From Streptomyces sp. YPW6 (GTDB taxonomy: Bacteria; Actinomycetota; Actinomycetes; Streptomycetales; Streptomycetaceae), in contig NZ_CP076457.1 of NCBI RefSeq assembly GCF_018866325.1, forward strand, positions 2,515,001 through 2,579,000: a DNA stretch of 64,000 nucleotides, read 5' to 3'. Below, piece after piece: positions 33,413 to 41,582 of the stretch. Position numbers and translations under genes: made by a program. Below the pieces are notes generated by a model. That model did not search any database. It had not been told where the DNA came from and saw nothing but the letters and a program-made list of their open reading frames with translations. How positions within the stretch are numbered: position 1 is the first letter of the stretch; the number at the start of each line of letters is the position of its first letter.

Positions 33413-34714
33413 TCACCAGGGCAGGTCGCGCACCTGCTGGACGCACAGGACGACGAACAGCAGCCCGGAGAGGGCGAGCATGCCGTTGCTGACCCATCCG
33501 TTGCGCCATTCCCTGGGCGTACGGGAGGAGTTGAGCAGCCAGATCAGGGTCAGGGCCAGGAACGGCATGAAGAAGGCGCCGAGGACGCCGTAGGCGATGA
33601 CCAGGCCGAAGGGCCGGTCCAGCCAGAGCAGGGCCATCGGCGGGAAGGTCAGCCAGAGGAGGTAGGCGCGGAAGGGCAGCGAGCGCTGCTGCCGGTCGGC
33701 GACGGCCGGACCGGCGTGCTCCTCCCCGGGGGCCGCCGGGGCGCGGAACCGCTCCACGAAGTCCGCGAACATCAGGCTCACCCCGTGCCAGACCCCGATC
33801 AGCGACGAGAACGACGCGGCGAAGAAGCCGACCAGGAAGAGCTTGGCGGTGCCCGCGCCGAAGCGGTCCTCCAGCACCGTGCCCAGGTCGATCAGCCCGC
33901 GGTCGCCGGAGGCGAGGGCGGTCCGGGACGCGTGCAGCAGTTCCGCGCCGACGACGAGCATCGCCACGACGAAGATCCCGGTGGTGATGTAGGCGACCCG
34001 GTTGTCGAGCCGCATGACCTTCATCCAGGAGGTGTTGCTCCAGCCCTTGGCGTTGACCCAGTACCCGTAGGCGGCCATGGTGATCGTGCCGCCGACGCCT
34101 CCGATCAGCCCGAGGGTGTAGAGGAGCGAGCCGTCCGGCAGTACGGGCAGCAGCCCGGCGAACGCGGCCCCGGCGTCCGGGGCGACCCGGATCGCCACGT
34201 ACACGACCACCACGAACATGACGCCGATCAGGACCGTCATGACCCTCTCGAAGACGGCGTACCGGTTGAACCAGACGAACACCAGCCCGGTCAGCCCGGT
34301 CACGATCGCCCAGAACTTCAGCCCCGGGCCGTCGGGGAAGAGCGCCACGACGGGCAGGGCGCTGGAGGACATGGCCGTCGCCCCGTAGAGGAAGCCCCAG
34401 ACCACGACGTAGATCGCGAAGTAGACCGTGGTCCACGGGCCCAGGCTGCGCCAGCCGTCGAAGAGCGTGCGGCCGGTCGCCAGGTGCCAGCGGCCGGCGG
34501 CCTCGGCGAGCGAGATCTTGACGACGCAGCCGATCACCGCCGCCCACATCAGGGTGTAGCCGAACGTGCTGCCCGCGATCAGCGTCGCGACCAGGTCCCC
34601 GGCCCCGACCCCGGTCGCCGCGACGACGATGCCGGGGCCGATGTACTTCCAACTGGACGTGCGCGGTCGGGAGGCCGGCTCCCCTGTCTGCGTGGTTGCC
34701 CTCGTGTCCGCCAT
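33413..34714 (-). CDS. Nramp-family transporter lacking the canonical metal motifs
   Basis: 433 residues, about eleven helices, LeuT fold. The first helix region reads YIGPGIVVAATGVGAGDLVATLIAG, where canonical Nramp has DPGN; the helix-6 region reads GGVGGTITMAAYGYWVNAKGW, where MPH is expected. So the residues that bind Mn/Fe are absent, and transport of a different substrate (for example Mg, as in NRMT relatives, or a non-metal) is possible. The rest, including EAAGRWHLATGRTLFDG, matches the family well. ATG 34714 begins a short hydrophilic tail. It is divergent from the next gene. Confidence 0.85.
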   Translation of the reverse strand: MADTRATTQTGEPASRPRTSSWKYIGPGIVVAATGVGAGDLVATLIAGSTFGYTLMWAAVIGCVVKISLAEAAGRWHLATGRTLFDGWRSLGPWTTVYFAIYVVVWGFLYGATAMSSSALPVVALFPDGPGLKFWAIVTGLTGLVFVWFNRYAVFERVMTVLIGVMFVVVVYVAIRVAPDAGAAFAGLLPVLPDGSLLYTLGLIGGVGGTITMAAYGYWVNAKGWSNTSWMKVMRLDNRVAYITTGIFVVAMLVVGAELLHASRTALASGDRGLIDLGTVLEDRFGAGTAKLFLVGFFAASFSSLIGVWHGVSLMFADFVERFRAPAAPGEEHAGPAVADRQQRSLPFRAYLLWLTFPPMALLWLDRPFGLVIAYGVLGAFFMPFLALTLIWLLNSSRTPREWRNGWVSNGMLALSGLLFVVLCVQQVRDLPW

Positions 34715-34865
34715 GCCGATCAAGGAAGCGCAATCGGCGGGACAGCACAAGAGGGCGTGCGCCGCAGTAAAATTCAAGGGGGCCCACCGGCCGGCAGTGA
34801 GCGGCGGACGGAGGGGGCGAGCGGGCAGCTCCGGCGATGCGCTGCGGCCTTTCCCGGGAGGCGAC

Positions 34866-35942
34866 ATGACGCAGACGACCGTGGATCCCGTCCGGCAGGA
34901 GGAGTTCGCCGGGCGGATGGCGCAGATCCTCAACGATGCCTGTCTGGGGTATCTGTGCAGTCTCGGGCACCGGACGGGGCTGTTCGACGTGATGGCGCAG
35001 CTGCCACCGTCGACGAGTGAGCAGATCGCCGAGGCCGCCGGACTGAACGAGCGCTATGTGCGCGAGTGGCTGGGCGGGGTGACGGTCGGCGGGATCGTCG
35101 GCTACGAGCCGGAGGACGGTACGTACCGGCTGCCGCCCGAGCACGCAGCCTCCCTGTGCCGCGCCTCCGGGCCGGACAATATGGCCTCCTTCCTCCAGGA
35201 CCTCGCCCTGATCGGGCAGGTCGAGGACGAGGTGGTCACGGCGTTCCGGGACGGGGGCGGGGTGCCCTATTCCTCGTACCCGAAGTTCCAGGAGCTCCAG
35301 GCCGAGGAGACGGCCCGGGTGTACGACGCGGCGCTGGTCGACGCGATCATTCCGCTGGTGCCCGGTCTGCCGGAGCGGCTGGGTTCGGGATCCGGCCTGG
35401 ACGCGCTCGACGTCGGTACGGGACAGGGGCATGTGGTGAACCTGCTGGCGCGGGCGTTCCCGGCCAGCCGCTTCACCGGGGTGGACATGTCGGAGGGCGG
35501 GATCGCGGCGGCACGGGAGGAGGCGGCGCGGCTGGGCCTGCCCAACGCGCGCTTCGAGCTGGCGGACGCGGCCGCGGTGACCGGCTCGTACGACCTGGTG
35601 ACCGCCTTCGACGTGATCCACGACCTGGCCCGCCCGGCGGAGACCCTGGCGGCCGTCGCCGGTGCGCTGCGGGACGACGGGGTCTTCCTGATGGGGGACA
35701 TCGCGGCCTCCAGCAGGCTGGAGGAGAACCTCGACCACCCGCTGGGTCCCACGCTCTACACCTTCTCGGTCTTCTACTGCATGACGGTCTCGCTCGGCGA
35801 GGGCGGGGCGGGCCTCGGGACCGTGTGGGGCAGGCAGACCGCACTGCGCATGCTGGCGGAGGCGGGCTTCGGGGACGTCGAGGTGCGCGAGGTGGAGGGC
35901 GACATCCTGAACGTCTACTACGTGGCGCGGAAGGGCGGTTGA
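34866..35942 (+). CDS. Winged-helix SAM-dependent methyltransferase
   Basis: 358 residues from ATG 34866 with a GGGAGG site. The N-terminal winged helix (EQIAEAAGLNERYVREWLGGVTVGGIVGYEPEDGTYRLPPEHAASL, about 45-100) is joined to a class I methyltransferase core with motif I LDVGTGQGHVVNLLA (about 181) and GVDMSEGGIAAAREEA. The order is that of O-methyltransferase/Rv2258c-like proteins acting on small molecules. The substrate is unknown. Longer in-frame sequence upstream lacks a ribosome site. Confidence 0.88.
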   Translation: MTQTTVDPVRQEEFAGRMAQILNDACLGYLCSLGHRTGLFDVMAQLPPSTSEQIAEAAGLNERYVREWLGGVTVGGIVGYEPEDGTYRLPPEHAASLCRASGPDNMASFLQDLALIGQVEDEVVTAFRDGGGVPYSSYPKFQELQAEETARVYDAALVDAIIPLVPGLPERLGSGSGLDALDVGTGQGHVVNLLARAFPASRFTGVDMSEGGIAAAREEAARLGLPNARFELADAAAVTGSYDLVTAFDVIHDLARPAETLAAVAGALRDDGVFLMGDIAASSRLEENLDHPLGPTLYTFSVFYCMTVSLGEGGAGLGTVWGRQTALRMLAEAGFGDVEVREVEGDILNVYYVARKGG

Positions 35943-35982
35943 GGGCGGGGCGCACGGCGCCCCGCCCCCGTGCCGGCAGTCG

Positions 35983-37458
35983 TCAGACGACCAGGCTGAG
36001 CAGGGCGGCGACCACGAAGCCCGCGACCGAGAGAACCGTCTCCAGGACCGTCCAGGACTTCAGGGTGTCGCGCTCGCTGATGCCGAAGTACTTCGACACC
36101 ATCCAGAAGCCGCCGTCGTTGACGTGCGAGGCGAAGATCGAGCCCGCCGAGATCGCCATGATGATCAGCGCGAGGTGGGCCTGGGAGAGGTCCTGGCCCT
36201 CGACCAGCGGCACCACGATTCCGGCCGTGGTGACGATCGCGACGGTCGCCGAGCCCTGGGCGACGCGCAGGACGACCGAGATCAGCCAGGCGAGCAGGAT
36301 GACGGGCAGGCCGACGTCGTTGAAGGTGTCGGCGAGCGCGTCCGCGATGCCGCTGCCCTTGAGGACCGCGCCGAAGACGCCGCCCGCGCCGACCACCAGG
36401 AGGATGTTGCCGACGGGCTTGAGCGAGGACGTGGAGACGGACTCCAGGGACTTCCGGGACCAGCCGCGCCGGATGCCCAGCAGGTAGTACGCGAGGAACA
36501 GGGCGATCGTCAGGGCGACGAACGGGTTGCCGAAGAACTCGATCACCGAGCGCGGTGTGGAGGGGTCCAGGGCGATCGAGGAGAACGTCGCGGCGAGGAT
36601 CAGGACCAGCGGGGTGCCGATGATCGCGAGCACCGTGAGCAGCGGGACCGGCTTCTCGTGCGGGGTGACGCCGGCGGCGCGCTGCTCGGCGGCGACGGCG
36701 GCCTTGGCCTCCTCGGCGGCCTCCACCATGTCCTGCGGGACGTCGACGAAGACCCGCTTGCCGATCCAGGCGGAGTAGCCCCAGGCGGCGATGACGGACG
36801 GGATGCCGACGACGATGCCCATCAGGATGACCCAGCCCAGGGACACGTTGAAGAGTCCGGCGGCGGCCACCGGACCGGGGTGCGGCGGCAGGAACGCGTG
36901 GGTCATCGACAGGCCCGCCAGCAGCGGCATGGCGTAGAGCAGGATCGATTTCCCGGAGCGCTTGGCGGCGGCGTAGACGATCGGCGCGAGGACGAAGATG
37001 CCGACGTCGAAGAAGACCGGGACGCCGAAGACGAGGCCAGTCATGCCCATGGCGAGAGGGGCGCGCTTCTCCCCGAAGGCGTTCAGCAGGCGGGCGCTCA
37101 ACACCTCGGCCCCACCGGACACTTCGAGGATCGCGCCGAGCATGGTGCCGAGTCCGATGATGATCGCGACATGGCCGAGGATGCCGCCCATGCCGGATTC
37201 GACGACCGAGACGGCGGCGGATTTCTGCACGGTGCCGAAGAGTTCGGTGACCGAGAGACCGGCGCCGAGGCCGACGGCTATGGAGACCGCGAGCAGGGCG
37301 ACGAACGGCTGGAGCCTGACCTTGATGATCAGGAAGAGCAGGAGGGCGATCCCGAGGGCGGCGACGGTCAGCAGACCGGCGGTGCCGTCGATCAGGAGGA
37401 GCAGTCCACCGGTGTGCGGTGGGGTCTCGGCCGGCGGGGGCGTGGCGGCGAGCAGCAT
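35983..37458 (-). CDS. GntP-family permease (gluconate or D-serine type)
   Basis: 491 residues, about 12-14 helices. GntP signature regions include GMGGILGHVAIIIGLGTMLGAILEVSGGAEVLSARLL, FGVPVFFDVGIFVLAPIVYAAAKRSGKS and THAFLPPHPGPVAAAGLF. It is a proton symporter of sugar acids; the same family includes D-serine permease DsdX. Given the D-amino-acid genes next door, a D-serine-like or N-acyl-D-amino-acid substrate is as likely as gluconate (inference). It is the last gene of the minus-strand branch. Confidence 0.92.
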   Translation of the reverse strand: MLLAATPPPAETPPHTGGLLLLIDGTAGLLTVAALGIALLLFLIIKVRLQPFVALLAVSIAVGLGAGLSVTELFGTVQKSAAVSVVESGMGGILGHVAIIIGLGTMLGAILEVSGGAEVLSARLLNAFGEKRAPLAMGMTGLVFGVPVFFDVGIFVLAPIVYAAAKRSGKSILLYAMPLLAGLSMTHAFLPPHPGPVAAAGLFNVSLGWVILMGIVVGIPSVIAAWGYSAWIGKRVFVDVPQDMVEAAEEAKAAVAAEQRAAGVTPHEKPVPLLTVLAIIGTPLVLILAATFSSIALDPSTPRSVIEFFGNPFVALTIALFLAYYLLGIRRGWSRKSLESVSTSSLKPVGNILLVVGAGGVFGAVLKGSGIADALADTFNDVGLPVILLAWLISVVLRVAQGSATVAIVTTAGIVVPLVEGQDLSQAHLALIIMAISAGSIFASHVNDGGFWMVSKYFGISERDTLKSWTVLETVLSVAGFVVAALLSLVV

Positions 37459-37616
37459 GGGGACTCCGATGGTGCTGGAGGGCAGGGGGGAGCGCGGCAC
37501 GGCGCCCCCGGGAAGCGGGGCGCCGTGCCGTACGGCGTACTGCGGGAGAGGTTCTGCGTGTGAGGCAAAGGATCAGCGGGGAGAGGGCCGGACGGTCCTG
37601 GCGGGTGCGGGGAGGG

Positions 37617-38027
37617 TCAGCCCAGCACCGCGAGCGCGTCGATCTCGATGAGCAGGCCCTTGGGCAGGCCCACGTAGACGGTCGTCCGCGCCGAGGGCGC
37701 CTCCTTCAGGTTCTGCTCGGCGAAGTAGGCGTTGTAGATCTCGTTCATCTGAGCGAAGTGGTCCACGTCGGTGAGGTAGACGCGCATCATCATCACGTCG
37801 TCCCAGCTCGCCCCGCCCTCCTCCAGGATCGCCTTGACGTTGGCGAAGGTCTGGAGGGTCTGCTCGCGCAGGGTGGGGCCGGCGGGCGTCGGGGCCCGGC
37901 CCTCGACGGCCGGGAGGAAACCGACCTGGCCGGCGACCTGGAGGATGTTCCCCTTCTTCACGCCGTGCGAGAACTTCGCGGGCGGCGTGGTGTGGGTGGA
38001 GGGGGTGAGGGCGGTCTTCTCGGTCAT
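37617..38027 (-). CDS. RidA family enamine/imine deaminase
   Basis: 136 residues, YjgF/YER057c/UK114 fold. Motifs: VKKGNILQVAGQVGF, LREQTLQTFANVKAILEEGGASWDDVMMMRVYLTDVDHF, and LPKGLLIEIDALAVLG. The Arg that binds the substrate carboxylate is expected in the late SARTTVYVGLP segment. RidA hydrolyses reactive 2-aminoacrylate released by PLP dehydratases, which suits the PLP gene in this cluster. It starts 5 bp after the IclR stop. Confidence 0.92.
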   Translation of the reverse strand: MTEKTALTPSTHTTPPAKFSHGVKKGNILQVAGQVGFLPAVEGRAPTPAGPTLREQTLQTFANVKAILEEGGASWDDVMMMRVYLTDVDHFAQMNEIYNAYFAEQNLKEAPSARTTVYVGLPKGLLIEIDALAVLG

Positions 38028-38032
38028 GGGAT

Positions 38033-38797
38033 TCAGACTTTCCTGGGTCGGTTGGTGCCGGAGCCGGAGTACTCCCGGCTGATGGTCTCGGCGGTGCGCC
38101 GGACCAGCGGGAGCAGGGTGAGGAGTTCCTCGGCCGTGACGACCACATTGGGTGCGGACACCGACATGGCCGCGACGACCCGTCCGTCCGCGCCGCGGAT
38201 GGGGGCGCCGATGCAGTTGATGGACTCCTCGTGGCCACCGAGGTCGGTGGCCCAGCCCTGTTCGCGCACGACGGCCAGTTCCTTGAGGAAGGCGGCCGCG
38301 TCGGGCGTCGAACGGGACGTGTACATGGGGTAGTCGAGCTTGTCGGCGATCGCGCGCCGCTCGGGCTCGGTGAGGTCGGCGAGCAGCAGCTTGGCGACGG
38401 CCGCGACGGTGATCGCGACGGGCTTCCCGATCCGGGAGTACATCCGGACCGGGTAGCGGCTCTCGACCTTGTCGATGTAGAGGACTTCCTGCTCCTCGTA
38501 CACGGCGAGGTGGACGGTGTGCCCGCACCGGTCGTTCAGGGCGACCAGGTGGGGGTGGGCGATCTCGCGTACGTCGAGGTTCTCGACGGCCTCCTGCGCC
38601 AGCGCGAAGAGCCGGGCGCCGAGGCGGTAGCGCTGGTCCTCCTGGCGGTAGACGAGGCCGTGCTCGTGGAGCGTACGCAGCAGGCGCAGCGCCGTGGACT
38701 TGTGGACGCCGAGCCGCTCGGCGACCTGGCCGAGGTCGGCGGGTCCCTGGGCGAGCAGCGGCAGGATGCTCAGTGCCCGGTCGACGGTCTGGCTCAT
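38033..38797 (-). CDS. IclR-family transcriptional regulator
   Basis: 254 residues. N-terminal winged helix (MSQTVDRALSILPLLAQGPADLGQVAERLGVHKSTALRLLRTLHEHGLV, about 1-60) and C-terminal effector-binding IclR domain with EEQEVLYIDKVESRYPVRMYSRIGKPVAI and SINCIGAPIRGADGRVVAAMSVSAP. The start codon overlaps the kinase stop (ATGA, 4 nt). It most likely controls the divergent cluster through the dyad at 40163-40179. Confidence 0.93.
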   Translation of the reverse strand: MSQTVDRALSILPLLAQGPADLGQVAERLGVHKSTALRLLRTLHEHGLVYRQEDQRYRLGARLFALAQEAVENLDVREIAHPHLVALNDRCGHTVHLAVYEEQEVLYIDKVESRYPVRMYSRIGKPVAITVAAVAKLLLADLTEPERRAIADKLDYPMYTSRSTPDAAAFLKELAVVREQGWATDLGGHEESINCIGAPIRGADGRVVAAMSVSAPNVVVTAEELLTLLPLVRRTAETISREYSGSGTNRPRKV

Positions 38798-40065
38798 GGT
38801 GTGCGTACCTCCTCGGAGGGCCGGCCGGCTGCGGTCCAGCCGGGGCCGAGACGAAGTCTCCCCCAGGCGCCGTCGTCGAGGGCGGCGAGGCGGTCGGCGT
38901 GGTCGCGGGCGGGCGGTTCCGTGAGGTCGCCGGGGACGGTGAGAACGGCGGCGGCCATGAGGTGTCCGTGCCGGGCGCGGTCGCGGACGGGCAGTCCCCG
39001 CAGGGTCGCGGAGAGGAACCCGGCGGCGAAGGCGTCGCCCGCTCCGACGGCGGCGACGACCTCGACCCGGAGGGCGGGGACGTGGGTGACGGTGTCGCCG
39101 CCTTCCGCCCCTCCTGCCGCGGGGAAGGCGGGGCCGGACGCGTCCTTGGCCTCTTCCGCACGCGACGCGCGGGCCACGGCGGCGTCCCCGGACCCTTCCA
39201 CACGCGACGCGCGGGCTGCGACGGCGTCCCCGTCCCCTTCCACACGCGACGCGCGGGCTGCGACGGCGTCCCCGGACCCGCGGGCGGCGGCGGGGACGCC
39301 GGGTCCGGGGCGGAGCTCCGAGGCGAACACCGTCGCGCCCGCGCTCCCCCGCTTCACCACGAGCGCGGCGGGCTCCGGAACCGCCGCCCGGATCGCCTCG
39401 GCGCCGACGATCCCCCACGCCTCCTCCGCCTCGTCCTCCCCGACGAACACCAGGTCGCAGCGGCGGGCCAGGTCCAACAGCACGGTGGCGTCCGCGTTCC
39501 CGCCCCGCCACAGATGCGGCCGGTGGTTCACGTCGAAGGAGACCAGCGGGCGCCCGGCCCGCGGAGCCGTCAGCTCCCGCAGCAGCGCCAGGCAGTCCTC
39601 CGACAGCGCCGCCGTGATCCCGGACAGGTGCAGGACGCGCCCCGCGAACAGTTCGCCGTACGGCATGTTGGCCGGCGACATCGCGGACGCCGCCGACCCC
39701 GCCCGGTAGTACGCGACCTCGTGCGTACCGGCCCCCCGGTCGGTGGCCGTCCGGAAGTAGATGCCGGTCGGGCGGGCCGGATCGCGGCGGACCGCCGACG
39801 TGTCGACCCCGTACGACGCGATCGCCTCCACGAGGTGGTCGCCGAACCCGTCCGCGCCGACCCGGCCGACCCACGCCGCCCGGTGCCCGGCGGCGGCGAG
39901 CGCGCAGGCCACGTTGGACTCGGCCCCGCCGATCCCGCGCCCGAAGGAGGGCACGTCGGCGAGGCGGCCGGGCTGCGACGGCAGGAACGTCACCATGGAC
40001 TCACCGAGACAGACGACATCGGTGGCCGTGCCGGCGACGGCCGCCCCTGCTGCGGGTCCGGACAC
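38794..40065 (-). CDS. PfkB-family sugar kinase (KDG-kinase-like) with repeat insertion
   Basis: 423 residues. Ribokinase fold: substrate side GGAESNVACALAAAGHRAAWVGRVGADGFGDHL, PTGIYFRTATDRG, and ATP/anion-hole motif VVAAVGAGDAFAAGFLSA near residue 340 with the catalytic Asp. The closest look is 2-keto-3-deoxygluconate kinase. An unusual insertion of about 60 residues, made of three 14-residue G(S/D)GDAVAARASRVE repeats, lies between the lid/ATP segment LVVKRGSAGATVF and the GAGD motif. The rest is standard length. The kinase may act on a keto-acid product of the pathway, or be a regulatory passenger; not resolvable here. Confidence 0.88.
   Translation of the reverse strand: MSGPAAGAAVAGTATDVVCLGESMVTFLPSQPGRLADVPSFGRGIGGAESNVACALAAAGHRAAWVGRVGADGFGDHLVEAIASYGVDTSAVRRDPARPTGIYFRTATDRGAGTHEVAYYRAGSAASAMSPANMPYGELFAGRVLHLSGITAALSEDCLALLRELTAPRAGRPLVSFDVNHRPHLWRGGNADATVLLDLARRCDLVFVGEDEAEEAWGIVGAEAIRAAVPEPAALVVKRGSAGATVFASELRPGPGVPAAARGSGDAVAARASRVEGDGDAVAARASRVEGSGDAAVARASRAEEAKDASGPAFPAAGGAEGGDTVTHVPALRVEVVAAVGAGDAFAAGFLSATLRGLPVRDRARHGHLMAAAVLTVPGDLTEPPARDHADRLAALDDGAWGRLRLGPGWTAAGRPSEEVRTP
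39151..39276. repeat. Three in-frame 42-nt repeats inside the PfkB kinase gene
   Basis: Units at 39151, 39193 and 39235. The second and third differ at very few positions; the first is more diverged. The coded unit is a 14-residue Ala/Arg-rich peptide. High identity suggests recent expansion. Confidence 0.93.
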
Positions 40066-40162
40066 TGAGGGCTCCTCGCTGATCGGTGTGCGGGCCGGTG
40101 GTCACCATTGACCGGGCATCGGCTCGGATGTTAGACAGCGTTGAGCGATATACGCAATGGGT

Positions 40163-40179
40163 GTTGCATATGTTGCAAC
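40163..40179. promoter_or_regulatory. IclR-type operator candidate
   Basis: GTTGCA-N5-TGCAAC dyad (40163-40179) in the 133-bp region between the divergent kinase and PLP-enzyme genes. It lies 8 nt upstream of the ribosome site of the plus-strand gene, well placed to block its transcription. Size and centre suit IclR dimers. Confidence 0.7.
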
Positions 40180-40198
40180 GAACTTCGAGGAGCTTCCC

Positions 40199-41548
40199 TT
40201 GGCAGCCGAAAGCCCCACCGACCGCACCGCGTCCACGCAGACCGACCGGGCCGCGTCCCCGGCGGCCGGCCGCGCCGCCTCCCTCGCGGCGGGCCTCGCC
40301 GACGAGCGCGTCGACCACCGCTTCAAGGCACTGCCCCCGGACGCGGAGGGCCTGACCGTCGGGGCGCTGGCAGCCGAGCGCCGCAACCTCTTCACCGGCG
40401 GGTTCACCACCCCCGTGCTCGCGCTCTCCGCCGAGTCGGTGGCCCACAACCTCGACCTCCTGGAGACGTACGCGGAGCGCCACGGCCTCGCGTTCGCCCC
40501 GCACGGCAAGACGTCCATGTCCCCGCAGCTCTTCGTGGACCAGCTGGAGCGCGGCGCGTGGGGCATCACGGCCGCCGTGCCGCACCAGGCGCGGGTCTAC
40601 CGGGCGTACGGGATCGGCCGGATCTTCCTCGCCAACGAGCTGGTCGACCCGGTCGCCCTCGGCTGGCTGGCCGGGGAGATGACGGCCGACCCGTCGTTCC
40701 GCTTCGTCTGCTACGTCGACTCCGTGCGCGGCGTCGAGCTGATGGACGCGGCCCTCGGCGCCGCGGGCGCCACCCGCCCGGTCGACGTGGTCGTGGAGCT
40801 GGGCGCGGGCGAGGGCGCGCGCACCGGGGCCCGCACGGAGGCCGACTGCGCGGCCGTGGCCGACGCGGTGGCGGCGGCCGGGTCGCTGCGCCTGGTGGGC
40901 GTGGCCGGGTACGAGGGCGAGGTGCCGGACGCCGATCCGGAGCGCGTACGGGCGTGGCTGCGGCGGCTCGTCGCGCTCGCGGCCGCCTTCGACGGCGAGA
41001 AGCGGTTCGCCGGGGCCGGGGAGATCGTGATCAGCGCGGGCGGCAGCGCCTGGTTCGACGCGGTCGCGGACGTCTTCGCCGGGATCCCCGAACTGAGTCT
41101 TCCCGTGCTGAAGTTGCTGCGCTCCGGGGCGTACGTCTCGCACGACGACGGGCACTACAGGCACCTGACCCCCTTCAACCGCGTCCCCGAGGAGGGGGCA
41201 CTGGAGCCCGCCTTCCGGCTGTGGGCGCAGGTCGTCTCCCGCCCGACCGGTGAGCAGGCGTTCCTCAACGCGGGGAAGCGGGACGCGGCGTACGACCTCG
41301 ATCTGCCCGACGCACAGGTGGTCCGCTCCGGCCGGGACGGCTCCCTGCGGCCCGCCACCGGGGTCACGGTCACCGGCCTGTCCGACCAGCACGCCTGGGT
41401 GCGGACGGAGGACGGGGCGGAGCTGGAGGTGGGCGACTGGGTCGGGCTGGGCCTCTCCCACCCCTGCACCAGCTTCGACAAGTGGCAGTTGATCCCGCTG
41501 GTCGAGGCGGACGGCACGGTCACGGACTACATCCGCACGTTCTTCTGA
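40199..41548 (+). CDS. PLP D-amino-acid lyase/deaminase (DSD1/D-threonine aldolase type)
   Basis: 449 residues from TTG 40199: GAGGAG at 40187-40192 is spaced 6 nt from it, while the in-frame ATG at 40157 has no such site. Alanine-racemase-like barrel with PLP Lys104 in FAPHGKTSMSPQLF. C-terminal beta domain with the zinc pair HPC in GLGLSHPCTSFDKW (about residue 421), as in eukaryote-type D-serine dehydratase and D-threonine aldolase. The expected reaction is conversion of a D-hydroxy-amino acid to ketoacid and ammonia, or to glycine and an aldehyde. It precedes the D-aminoacylase by 34 bp. Confidence 0.88.
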   Translation: MAAESPTDRTASTQTDRAASPAAGRAASLAAGLADERVDHRFKALPPDAEGLTVGALAAERRNLFTGGFTTPVLALSAESVAHNLDLLETYAERHGLAFAPHGKTSMSPQLFVDQLERGAWGITAAVPHQARVYRAYGIGRIFLANELVDPVALGWLAGEMTADPSFRFVCYVDSVRGVELMDAALGAAGATRPVDVVVELGAGEGARTGARTEADCAAVADAVAAAGSLRLVGVAGYEGEVPDADPERVRAWLRRLVALAAAFDGEKRFAGAGEIVISAGGSAWFDAVADVFAGIPELSLPVLKLLRSGAYVSHDDGHYRHLTPFNRVPEEGALEPAFRLWAQVVSRPTGEQAFLNAGKRDAAYDLDLPDAQVVRSGRDGSLRPATGVTVTGLSDQHAWVRTEDGAELEVGDWVGLGLSHPCTSFDKWQLIPLVEADGTVTDYIRTFF

Positions 41549-41582
41549 GCAGTCCTCCCTCCCCCGCCCCGAAAGGCCACCC

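Noticed and set aside
31347..35738. Minus-strand open frame of 1463 codons
   Set aside because: It crosses several convincing genes (chitinase, transporter, methyltransferase) in another frame and has no domain.
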